A stretch of 18,450 bases of DNA. Origin: an uncultured bacterium (GTDB lineage: Bacteria; Bacillota; Clostridia; Lachnospirales; Anaerotignaceae). The notes under the pieces were generated by a model. It was not told the origin of the DNA, made no database searches, and saw only the letters and a list, made by a program, of their open reading frames with translations. The position numbers were made by a program, and so were the translations under genes. Shown piece by piece: positions 7,246-14,510 of the stretch. The stretch is from positions 1 through 18,450 of the forward strand of contig CAJMNV010000021.1 in assembly GCA_905214825.1 (NCBI GenBank), in the 5' to 3' direction. Each line of letters begins with the position of its first letter. Position 1 is the first letter of the stretch.

Positions 7246-9033
7246 ATGGGATTGTTACAGCCTTTGGGATTGTTGGCATTGCTTTCGGTACCTGTGATTG
7301 TTTTGATGTATTTGTGGAAACAAAAATATCAACAAAAACAGGTGCCAAGCCTGTTTCTTTGGGAAAAGGTATTGACACAGACAAAATCACAACAGCCTTG
7401 GCAAAAATTGAAAAAAAATAAATTGATGCTGTTGCAGATTGCGGCAGCGGTGCTTTTGTCTTTTGCACTGGCAGCCCCTTTTGTGGCAGGAAATCTAAAG
7501 GTGCAAGATGCAGTGCTGGCTTTGGATTGTTCTTTGAGTATGCAAACCACAGATGGCAAACAATCTCGTTTTGATTTGGCAAAAAAAGATATGATGACTT
7601 GGGTGGAACAATCGGCTGATAATTCTTCCTTTTCATTGGTGATGCTGACAGATAGTCCATTTGTGGCAGCCAGCGGCAGTCAAGACAAACAAACCATATT
7701 GCAACTGTTGTCAAAAGCAACACCAAGTGCAGGTGGTGTGGATTGGGAAAGTGCAAAAACATTGTTGGCAGCAGAACAAGATGCTTTGGGTGGCGATATA
7801 CTGCTGTATACAGATGATTATGGTAATTTGGGTACTATGCAGGCAGTGGAGCAAATTTACAACAATCAAGAACAAAATACGGCTGTGACATTGCTTTCTC
7901 ATACATTGCAGGAAGATGGTAGTTATGTGTTAGCACGATTGCATTGGTATGGCACAGGAGAAATGCAGAAAACAGTGACATTGTTTGCTGATGGTGCAGT
8001 ATATGACACAAAAACCGTTACAATACACGCTGAACAAGATACCGATGTGGTGTTTCAAGGTGTGCCAAAACAAGCAAAAACTTTGGAGGTGCGTATCTCG
8101 CCGCAAGATGCTTTGCCCATAGATGACACAAGGTATTTGGGTGTCGGAAAAGCAGAAACACAAAAAGTGCTTTTGGTAACAAAAGGCAATTTGTTTTTGG
8201 AAAAAGCATTGTCATTGTTGGAAAAAGTGGATTTCTATAAAACGGATACTGCACAATCATCAGGATATGGGTTATATATTTTTGATGGTATGATGCCAGA
8301 AACATTGCCAACAGATGGGCATTTGCTTTTTATCAATCCACCAAAAAACAGTTTGTTTACCGTAGGGACAGAACAGAATTTTTCAGAAATGGTGAAAGGT
8401 GCAGATGCTACTGGTTTGGAAAATGTGGCAGATATTGCGTTTGCACTACAAAAGGGTACACCACTTTCTGCAAATTGGGGTAAGGCATTTTTGCAGGCAG
8501 AGGGCAAAACATTGGGTTTGTTTGGAGAGGCAGAGGGCAGGAAAATTGCAGTATTGGGATTTGATTTGCATCATAGCGATTTCCCATTGCAAACAACATT
8601 TCCTGTGTTGTGGTATCGTTTGATAGAATGGTATTTTCCAGAACAAATTTCTGGTGTTTCACAAAGTGTTGCAGGGCAAGTTGTGACATTTGCATTGCAG
8701 CCAGATACACAAAAAGCAATGGTACAAACCGCAGAAAGTAAAGAGATTGCCATTTTGCCGCCAACCCCTGCAAGAGCGTTGACAGAAACAGCACAAACAG
8801 GATGGTATCTGCTCAAAGAAACAGATGCAAAAGGCAACACCACAACAACGCCATTTGGTGTTAATGCACAAGTGGTGGGTGAGTCTGATTTGCGGATGAC
8901 AAAAAAGATGGCAGAACAAACAGCTACAACAAATAAAATAATTCATGCAGGGAAATCCATTACGACTTGGATATTGTTATTATTGTTGGGCGTGATATTG
9001 ACAGAATGGTGGGTGAATTGTCGTGAACATTGA
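7246..9033 (+). CDS. BatA-like membrane protein with degenerate vWA domain
   Basis: It has 595 residues. The N-terminus carries the BatA-type arrangement: a hydrophobic segment 7-24, a basic stretch with the conserved-looking VPSLFLW, and a second segment at about 60-80. A von Willebrand A domain follows (about 88-230), then a GATase-like/beta-rich region, and a C-terminal membrane segment at about 570-588 ending in a short basic tail. The vWA metal site is incomplete. The DxSxS loop is present (Asp94, Ser96, Ser98) and an Asp sits at about 190, but the expected Thr of the GGTD loop is Val165 (GGVDW), so metal-dependent ligand binding may be lost. ATG 7246 has AAGGGGG at 7232-7238. The gene ends 11 bp inside the next one. 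In other bacteria BatA-like proteins work with MoxR ATPases in envelope stress or protein maturation; none is encoded here. Confidence 0.88.
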   Translation: MGLLQPLGLLALLSVPVIVLMYLWKQKYQQKQVPSLFLWEKVLTQTKSQQPWQKLKKNKLMLLQIAAAVLLSFALAAPFVAGNLKVQDAVLALDCSLSMQTTDGKQSRFDLAKKDMMTWVEQSADNSSFSLVMLTDSPFVAASGSQDKQTILQLLSKATPSAGGVDWESAKTLLAAEQDALGGDILLYTDDYGNLGTMQAVEQIYNNQEQNTAVTLLSHTLQEDGSYVLARLHWYGTGEMQKTVTLFADGAVYDTKTVTIHAEQDTDVVFQGVPKQAKTLEVRISPQDALPIDDTRYLGVGKAETQKVLLVTKGNLFLEKALSLLEKVDFYKTDTAQSSGYGLYIFDGMMPETLPTDGHLLFINPPKNSLFTVGTEQNFSEMVKGADATGLENVADIAFALQKGTPLSANWGKAFLQAEGKTLGLFGEAEGRKIAVLGFDLHHSDFPLQTTFPVLWYRLIEWYFPEQISGVSQSVAGQVVTFALQPDTQKAMVQTAESKEIAILPPTPARALTETAQTGWYLLKETDAKGNTTTTPFGVNAQVVGESDLRMTKKMAEQTATTNKIIHAGKSITTWILLLLLGVILTEWWVNCREH

Positions 9034-11761
9034 ATTGCAACAACCTTTTTGGTTGCTATTGTTGCCTGTGGCGTTTGCTATTGTGATTTGGGCAGCAAAA
9101 AGAGGACAATTCGGCTCTGCCTTTCAACAAAAATTTTATAGTGTGATACGAATTTTGGTTTGCGGTGTTTTGATATTGGCAATGGCACAGCCAAACATCA
9201 CCATAAAAGCAAATGGCACTACAACCATTTTTGCAGCTGACCGTTCTGCAAGTGTAACAAATACAGAACAAGAAATCAAAACATTTTTGACTGCGGCACA
9301 AGAGGCAAAAGATAAAAAAGATATTTTGGGTGTGCTTTCATTTGGACGCATGGCAGGTGTAGAGCAATTACCAACACAAGATACCAATGTTTCTGCGAAT
9401 TTTGTTTCGGAAACAGATAAAGGTGGTACGGATATTGCGGCAGTATTACGTTTGGCGGCATCGGTTATGCCAGAGAAAACAGCCAAAAGAGTGGTTCTGT
9501 TATCTGATGGGAATGAAACACAAGATGATGGTGTGCAACAAGCGAGAGCTTTGGCAGCACAAGGGATTGTGGTAGATGTGGTACCATTACAAACAGAAGA
9601 AAGCAAAGAAGTACAACTGACAAATATGAAGCTCCCAAAAGTTATCAATAAAAATACAAGATATGATATTGGCTTGCAAATAGATGCCAATGTAGATACA
9701 CCTGCACAAATACGATTGTACAAAGGCAATACACTCATTGTACAAGAAACGGTTTCTGTGCATAAAGGGGAAAACAAAGTCTTGTTCTCCGATTTGACAG
9801 AAAAAGGCGGTGGTGTCACATATCGTGCGGAAATTGAAGCACAAACAGATACTTTGCCGGAAAATAACCAAGTGTATGCATATACTTATATTACCGATGT
9901 GCCACAAGTACTTGTGATAGAACAAGACCAAAGCGGTAAAGCATGGGAAGATATGCTTTCTGCACAAATGCATATCAAACGTGTGCAAGCAACGACATCA
10001 CCTGTTACCATAGAACAGCTTTCTGCATATGATGGTATCATACTTGCCAATGTTGCCGTGGAACATTTGCCAAAAGGCTTCTTGGAAACATTAGAAAATT
10101 ATGTCCGTGTGACAGGTGGCGGTGTTTTGGTCAGTGGTGGTGAAAATGCGTTTGCTTTGGGTAGCTATCAAAATACAATATTAGAAGAAATACTACCCGT
10201 CAATATGGATTTGAAAACAGAAGGACAAGAGTCCGATATGACAATGTTTATGGTGGTTGACCGTTCGGGTAGTATGAGTGATGGTGCTTATGGTATTACA
10301 CGTATGGAAATGGCAAAAGAGGCTGTCATTCGCAGTTTGGATAATTTCCAAAAAGGTGATAGAGTGGGCGTGATTGCATTTGACGATTTGGCAGAATGGG
10401 CAGCAGAGCCACAGGAGGTCACAGAAAATAAAGAAACTTTGACAAATGCTGCTGGCAGCATACAGTTGGGTGGTGGCACAAGCATATTGCCTGCTTTGGA
10501 GATGGCTGTAAAGGAAATGGAAAAAGAACAAACAAAACAACGTCATATCTTGCTTTTGACAGATGGACAGGCAGAACAAACCGGTTACCAGACAGTACTG
10601 CAAAGAATGAAAGAACAACAGATTACACTTTCCACGGTGGCTGTGGGTGGTAATGCAGATACAAAATTGTTGGAGCATTTGGCAGAAAAAGGTGGTGGCA
10701 GATATTATTTTACAGATGAGTTTACAGATTTGCCAGAAATTTTTGCCAAAGAAACCCTATTGGCAGGCAAGGAATTTTTGAACCATCGCACATTTTATCC
10801 CAAACAACAACATGCTTCTGCAATATTGTCAGGTGTGGAAACTGTGCCATCATTGGACGGTTATGTTGGAACAAATGCAAAGGGTCGTGCAGATATGGTG
10901 CTTGTGAGTGACAAAGAAGAACCCATATTGGCAACATGGCAGTATGGATTGGGCAGAACTGCAGTATGGACAGCTGATGTAGATGGACAATGGTCAAAAT
11001 CATGGTTGTCAGCAGATAATGGTGTTGCAATATTACGAAATACAGTGGCTTGGACAATGAAAACACAAGCGTCTGATGATATGATATTATTGGCACAACC
11101 AAGTGAAAAAGAAACCATATTGCATTTGGAAATGCCGTTTGATGAAACCATAACAGAAGTGTCTGCAAAAGTGGTGACAGCTGATAACCAAACATTTGAT
11201 GTGCCATTGCAAATGATGATACCAGGAAAATATGAAGGGGTATTGGATACCACAAAACAAGGGGCATACATTGCAAATATTATGCTCACAAAAAAAGATG
11301 GTAGTCAAACAAATGGAAATACAGGTTTTTATATTGGCTATCCAAAAGAATATGATATGACAACAAAACAAAATGGTTTGCAGGTGTTGCAGCAGATTGC
11401 AGATATAACAGGTGGTCGCATATTGACAAAAGGTGAAGATGTATTTGCACAAACATTGATGGGTACTGTGGCACAAAAAGCATTGCAACAAATATTATTG
11501 ATTGTGGGATTGTTATTGTTTTTGATAGATATTGCTTTGCGACGATTTGTGTTTGTGACAATGGGGATAGAACAAAAATGGACAAAACATCAAACACAGG
11601 AACAAAGACATAAAAAAACAAAACAAATAAAAAGACAAAAAGAACCTATAATACAAAAACAACAAAAATCAGAAAATTTAGAAAAACAACATACACAACT
11701 GCCTCAAAATGATACAGCACAAAAATTGGCAGATATGAAAAAAAGAAGAAAAAACTTGTAA
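9023..11761 (+). CDS. Membrane protein with two vWA domains flanking a GATase-like domain
   Basis: The protein has 912 residues with two N-terminal membrane segments (about 8-25 and 41-56). vWA domain 1 (about 65-190) has a full metal site: Asp73-Ser75-Ser77, Thr136, Asp162. A beta-rich middle follows, then a glutamine-amidotransferase-like segment at about 293-393 (ends VRVTGGGVLVSGGENAF), similar in style to the one in the first gene of the cassette. vWA domain 2 (about 405-560) also has a full site: Asp413-Ser415-Ser417, Thr486, Asp514. A C-terminal membrane segment lies at about 820-842, ahead of a 60-residue Lys/Gln-rich tail that should be cytoplasmic. The start is GTG 9023, overlapping the previous stop by 11 bp, with only a weak GGTGGG at 9008-9013, so translation may depend on coupling. 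It is the last gene of the cassette. Confidence 0.9.
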   Translation: MNIELQQPFWLLLLPVAFAIVIWAAKRGQFGSAFQQKFYSVIRILVCGVLILAMAQPNITIKANGTTTIFAADRSASVTNTEQEIKTFLTAAQEAKDKKDILGVLSFGRMAGVEQLPTQDTNVSANFVSETDKGGTDIAAVLRLAASVMPEKTAKRVVLLSDGNETQDDGVQQARALAAQGIVVDVVPLQTEESKEVQLTNMKLPKVINKNTRYDIGLQIDANVDTPAQIRLYKGNTLIVQETVSVHKGENKVLFSDLTEKGGGVTYRAEIEAQTDTLPENNQVYAYTYITDVPQVLVIEQDQSGKAWEDMLSAQMHIKRVQATTSPVTIEQLSAYDGIILANVAVEHLPKGFLETLENYVRVTGGGVLVSGGENAFALGSYQNTILEEILPVNMDLKTEGQESDMTMFMVVDRSGSMSDGAYGITRMEMAKEAVIRSLDNFQKGDRVGVIAFDDLAEWAAEPQEVTENKETLTNAAGSIQLGGGTSILPALEMAVKEMEKEQTKQRHILLLTDGQAEQTGYQTVLQRMKEQQITLSTVAVGGNADTKLLEHLAEKGGGRYYFTDEFTDLPEIFAKETLLAGKEFLNHRTFYPKQQHASAILSGVETVPSLDGYVGTNAKGRADMVLVSDKEEPILATWQYGLGRTAVWTADVDGQWSKSWLSADNGVAILRNTVAWTMKTQASDDMILLAQPSEKETILHLEMPFDETITEVSAKVVTADNQTFDVPLQMMIPGKYEGVLDTTKQGAYIANIMLTKKDGSQTNGNTGFYIGYPKEYDMTTKQNGLQVLQQIADITGGRILTKGEDVFAQTLMGTVAQKALQQILLIVGLLLFLIDIALRRFVFVTMGIEQKWTKHQTQEQRHKKTKQIKRQKEPIIQKQQKSENLEKQHTQLPQNDTAQKLADMKKRRKNL

Positions 11762-11808
11762 TATTTGTTCTGTAATAAAAATGTAAAGATATTTAGCAGA
11801 AATGATAT

Positions 11809-11836
11809 TGTTTTTTTCATACGGTTTCGATATGAT
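11809..11836 (+). promoter_or_regulatory. Possible promoter of the VanW-family gene
   Basis: TTGTTT at 11809-11814 and TATGAT at 11831-11836 are separated by 16 bp. The -10 matches the consensus at 5 of 6 positions, but the -35 matches at only 3. An alternative -10, TAGAAT, lies at 11836-11841. The -10 overlaps the left arm of the inverted repeat, so a protein bound there, or cruciform formation, could block it. The transcript leader would be about 120 bases long. Confidence 0.35.
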
Positions 11837-11915
11837 AGAATGAGTGTTTGTTTTTTTTTCATTTTTTACGAAAAATGGAAGAATTTGCACAATCATATAG
11901 AAACCGTTTTTTTTT
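11819..11915 (+). repeat. Long inverted repeat followed by nine T residues (terminator-like or miniature element)
   Basis: The left arm ATACGGTTTCGATATGAT (11819-11836) pairs with the right arm ATCATATAGAAACCGTTT (11892-11909) at 16 of 18 positions; the core is 8 bp, one mismatch, then 7 bp. The arms are 55 bp apart. The right arm runs into nine consecutive T residues (11907-11915), as in an intrinsic terminator for the upstream cassette, but the loop is unusually long. Inside the loop, CATTTTT-TACG-AAAAATG forms a perfect 7-bp hairpin (11860-11877). It could be the operon's terminator, an operator, or a miniature transposable element with terminal inverted repeats flanked by T-tracts. Confidence 0.65.
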
Positions 11916-11966
11916 ATGGTTTAAAAACGAAAATACAAACAGAATAAAAAGAAAGTTGGGATTTCG

Positions 11967-13430
11967 TTGGAAGGAAGACAAAAAAGGGCAGAAAGAAATA
12001 AAACAAAAAATACAAACCGGAAAGTTGCCATTGGTATATTGAGCGTATTACTGGTTTGTGGGGTAAGTGTTTTTGGGTATTTGTTATACCAAAGACATTT
12101 GGTAAAACAGCTTTTGGCATCGGAAAATATTTATCAAGGGATATCTGTGGAAGGTATTTCTTTGGCAGGTTTGACAAAAGAACAGGCTTTACAAGAATTG
12201 CAAGGAAAATATAAAACAGAAATGGACGGACAGACGTTGACATTCCAATATGGGGAAGAAAACTGGATAGTACCATTTACAGAGGTAGATGCAGGATACC
12301 ACTTGGAAGAAGCTGTGGAAAAAGCATACAATACAGGTAGACAGGGTACAGAAAAAGAATGTTTCCAAACAGGAAAGGTGCTTTTGAAAGAAGGTATTGA
12401 TATTTCTTTGGATTATTCATATAATAAAGAAAAAATGTCACAAAAATTGCATGATATTGCTGCACAATTCAATCAAGAAGCAAAAAACAGCACAGTCAGT
12501 AGAAAAAGCGGTCAATTTGTGGTAACCCCAGAACAAATTGGCAGAAGTATGCAAGTGGCAGAAACAGAACAAAAAGCTGCTGCTGTGTTAGATACCAGAA
12601 AAAGCGGCAATATTGAAATTAGTGCAGAAGCTGTGCAACCCAAAATTACGGCGGAAGATAACAGCTATGTGACAGATTTGATTGGCAGTTATACCACAAC
12701 ATACAATGGAAGTGACCCGAACAGAAACATAAATTTATCGGTTGGGTCGAATTACATCAATGGTACAATGATAGCACCGGGTGAAGTGTTTTCTGCAAAT
12801 GCAGAGCTTGGCCCGCAAACATATGCAGGCGGTTACAAAGATGCTGCAATTTATAACAATGGTAAAGTGGAAAAAGGCGTTGCGGGTGGTGTGTGTCAAG
12901 TGACAACTACATTGTATAATGCGGTTTTGATGGCAGAATTGGACGTTGTGGAAAGACACCCACATTCTATGACAGTTGGCTATGTACCTCTGGGACGAGA
13001 TGCAGCAGTTGCTGGTACTTACAAAGATTTGAAATTTAAAAATAATACAGAATACCCCATATTGGTTGAAGCTTATGCAAGTGGTGGTAATTTGGTGATG
13101 AATATATATGGGCATGAGTCACATAAAAATGGGCATAAAGTGGAATATGAAACCGTATATGAGGCAACTGTGCCAAAGCCAGAAGAAATCGTGAAAGAAG
13201 ACCCAGAAAAACCAGAAGGGGAAAGAGAAATTACAGCAAGAGGCAGAACGGGTGCAAAAGTCAGCGTGTATAAAGTTGTATATGAAAATGGCAAACAAAC
13301 AAGTAAAGATTGGTTTAGTTCTTCTTCTTATCGTGCAACAGCAGATGAAGTGACTGTTGGCACAAAAAAACCGGAGCAAACTGCAAATCCTAAAGAAACA
13401 GAACAAACAAAACAAACAACAACAGAGTAA
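11967..13430 (+). CDS. VanW-family envelope protein with putative peptidoglycan-binding domain
   Basis: The 487-residue membrane-anchored extracellular protein is of the YoaR/VanW type; its biochemical role is unknown, though VanW was first seen in glycopeptide-resistance clusters. It has a short basic cytoplasmic start, a membrane segment at about 20-41, a PG_binding_4-like domain at about 75-200, and the VanW domain at about 225-375. The hallmark GGVCQ (307-311) is followed by TTTLYNAVLMAELDVVERHPHS. A G5-like or beta domain occupies about 395-455, and a Thr/Gln/Lys-rich disordered tail completes the protein. The start is TTG 11967, because the frame is closed upstream (TAA at 11922) and no ATG or GTG lies before the membrane segment; the ribosome site is weak, so the start is less certain than the protein. 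Its presence does not imply vancomycin resistance, since no other van genes are here. Confidence 0.9.
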   Translation: MEGRQKRAERNKTKNTNRKVAIGILSVLLVCGVSVFGYLLYQRHLVKQLLASENIYQGISVEGISLAGLTKEQALQELQGKYKTEMDGQTLTFQYGEENWIVPFTEVDAGYHLEEAVEKAYNTGRQGTEKECFQTGKVLLKEGIDISLDYSYNKEKMSQKLHDIAAQFNQEAKNSTVSRKSGQFVVTPEQIGRSMQVAETEQKAAAVLDTRKSGNIEISAEAVQPKITAEDNSYVTDLIGSYTTTYNGSDPNRNINLSVGSNYINGTMIAPGEVFSANAELGPQTYAGGYKDAAIYNNGKVEKGVAGGVCQVTTTLYNAVLMAELDVVERHPHSMTVGYVPLGRDAAVAGTYKDLKFKNNTEYPILVEAYASGGNLVMNIYGHESHKNGHKVEYETVYEATVPKPEEIVKEDPEKPEGEREITARGRTGAKVSVYKVVYENGKQTSKDWFSSSSYRATADEVTVGTKKPEQTANPKETEQTKQTTTE

Positions 13431-13435
13431 ACAGC

Positions 13436-13468
13436 AAGGGGGTTCGTCAATGTGCGAACACCCTTTTT
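13436..13468 (+). terminator. Intrinsic terminator after the VanW-family gene
   Basis: AAGGG (13436-13440) pairs with CCCTT (13461-13465) and GTTCG (13442-13446) with CGAAC (13455-13459), with one G/A mismatch between the two blocks and an 8-base loop. It is followed by TTTTT (13464-13468). It lies 5 bp after the VanW stop codon and only 27 bp before the next start codon. Confidence 0.85.
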
Positions 13469-13495
13469 GAAGTTTTGAAAGAAGGGAGCAACAGC

Positions 13496-14500
13496 ATGAT
13501 GTTTGAAATTGGAAAAATACCACCACAAATATTGGAAAAATTGGTTTTGGAACCTGTGACACATAGCAAAATACAAAGAGATGATATTGTTGTGAGACCG
13601 AAAACAGGCGAAGATTGTTCGGCAATAGACCCACAAGGGGAACTTTGTGTGTTTTCGACAGACCCCATTACAGGGGCAACAAAAGATGCAGGTTATTTGG
13701 CGGTACATATCAACTGCAATGATGTGTTTTCCGCAGGGGCAGAGCCTGTTGGAATATTGATGACGGTGTTATTGCCGACAAACAGCGATGAGAAAGATTT
13801 GGAAGCATTGACAAAAGGAGCTTTGGAAGCGGCGGCAGAAGTGGGGATTGAGGTGTTGGGAGGACATACAGAAGTCACAGATGCTGTAAACAGACCTGTG
13901 ATTTCTGCAACTATTGTCGGAAAAACAAAAAATCACAATATGATTTGTACAGGTGGTGCAAAAGTTGGGCAAGATGTTGTGATGACAAAATGGGCCGGTT
14001 TGGAAGGCACTGTGATTATTGCACAAGAATATGAAACACAATTTCAAAATGTTGTACCAAAAACACTTTTGGAACAAGCAAAAGGCTATAAAGGGTTTTT
14101 GTCTGTGGGAAAAGAGGCACGTATTGCAGTAGAGTATGGAGCAACGGCGATGCATGATGCAACAGAAGGTGGCATACTGGGGGCTGTTTGGGAAGTTGCG
14201 GAATGTTCCGGTTTGGGGGTAACCGTATTTGCAGATGATATTCCTTTGACAGAAGCAACAAAAGCGATTTGTGAACATGCAGAAATTGACCCTTTGCTTT
14301 TAATTTCTAGTGGTACGATGGTGATTACTGCATTTGAAGGGCAGGTGTTGGTTGAAAAATTGCAAAAAGCCGGTGTGCAGGCGGCTGTGATTGGTAAAAT
14401 GACAGAAAAAGAAAAAATGATACAAAAAAATGGTATAAAACAAACGTTACAACAGCCTGTCAGTGACGCATTGTATCAAGTGAAATTTCGGCAGGCATAA
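13496..14500 (+). CDS. AIR-synthase-family (HypE/PurM-like) protein
   Basis: Member of the PurM/HypE/ThiL/SelD ATP-binding family, whose members activate carbonyl or carbamoyl groups with ATP; the actual substrate is unknown. It has 334 residues. The N-terminal AIRS domain shows GEDCSAID, STDPITG and NDVFSAGAEPVGI. It is followed by GGHTEVTDAVNRPV, and the C-terminal AIRS_C domain shows HDATEGGILGAVWEVA. It most resembles HypE, but it lacks HypE's C-terminal PRxC motif (it ends in VKFRQA) and no other hydrogenase-maturation gene is nearby, so hydrogenase cyanide-ligand synthesis is unlikely. ATG 13496 is chosen because GGGAG lies at 13484-13488; the in-frame TTG at 13475 lies before that ribosome site. 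The 3' end runs straight into the ribosome site of the aminotransferase gene. Confidence 0.88.
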   Translation: MMFEIGKIPPQILEKLVLEPVTHSKIQRDDIVVRPKTGEDCSAIDPQGELCVFSTDPITGATKDAGYLAVHINCNDVFSAGAEPVGILMTVLLPTNSDEKDLEALTKGALEAAAEVGIEVLGGHTEVTDAVNRPVISATIVGKTKNHNMICTGGAKVGQDVVMTKWAGLEGTVIIAQEYETQFQNVVPKTLLEQAKGYKGFLSVGKEARIAVEYGATAMHDATEGGILGAVWEVAECSGLGVTVFADDIPLTEATKAICEHAEIDPLLLISSGTMVITAFEGQVLVEKLQKAGVQAAVIGKMTEKEKMIQKNGIKQTLQQPVSDALYQVKFRQA

Positions 14501-14510
14501 GGAGGAAGAT

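Larger units (their letters stand above)
11762..11966 (+). other. Non-coding gap between the vWA cassette and the VanW-family gene
   Basis: This 205-bp gap is extremely AT-rich. It holds a large imperfect inverted repeat, a small hairpin inside it and a possible promoter, each listed separately. No gene with a ribosome site was found in it; an open stretch on the + strand (11875-12042) overlaps the next gene and has no Shine-Dalgarno sequence. Confidence 0.6.

Noticed and set aside
11875..12042. Small + strand frame starting MEEFAQSYRNRF, overlapping the VanW gene start
   Set aside because: Its ATG sits in a hairpin with no Shine-Dalgarno sequence, and it overlaps the VanW gene by 76 bases in another frame. 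It was considered as a frameshifted VanW N-terminus, but VanW already has a normal basic start and membrane helix.
11967..13430. VanW gene as a sign of vancomycin resistance
   Set aside because: No vanA/B ligase, vanH, vanX or VanRS regulator is present; VanW-domain proteins are common in Clostridia without resistance.
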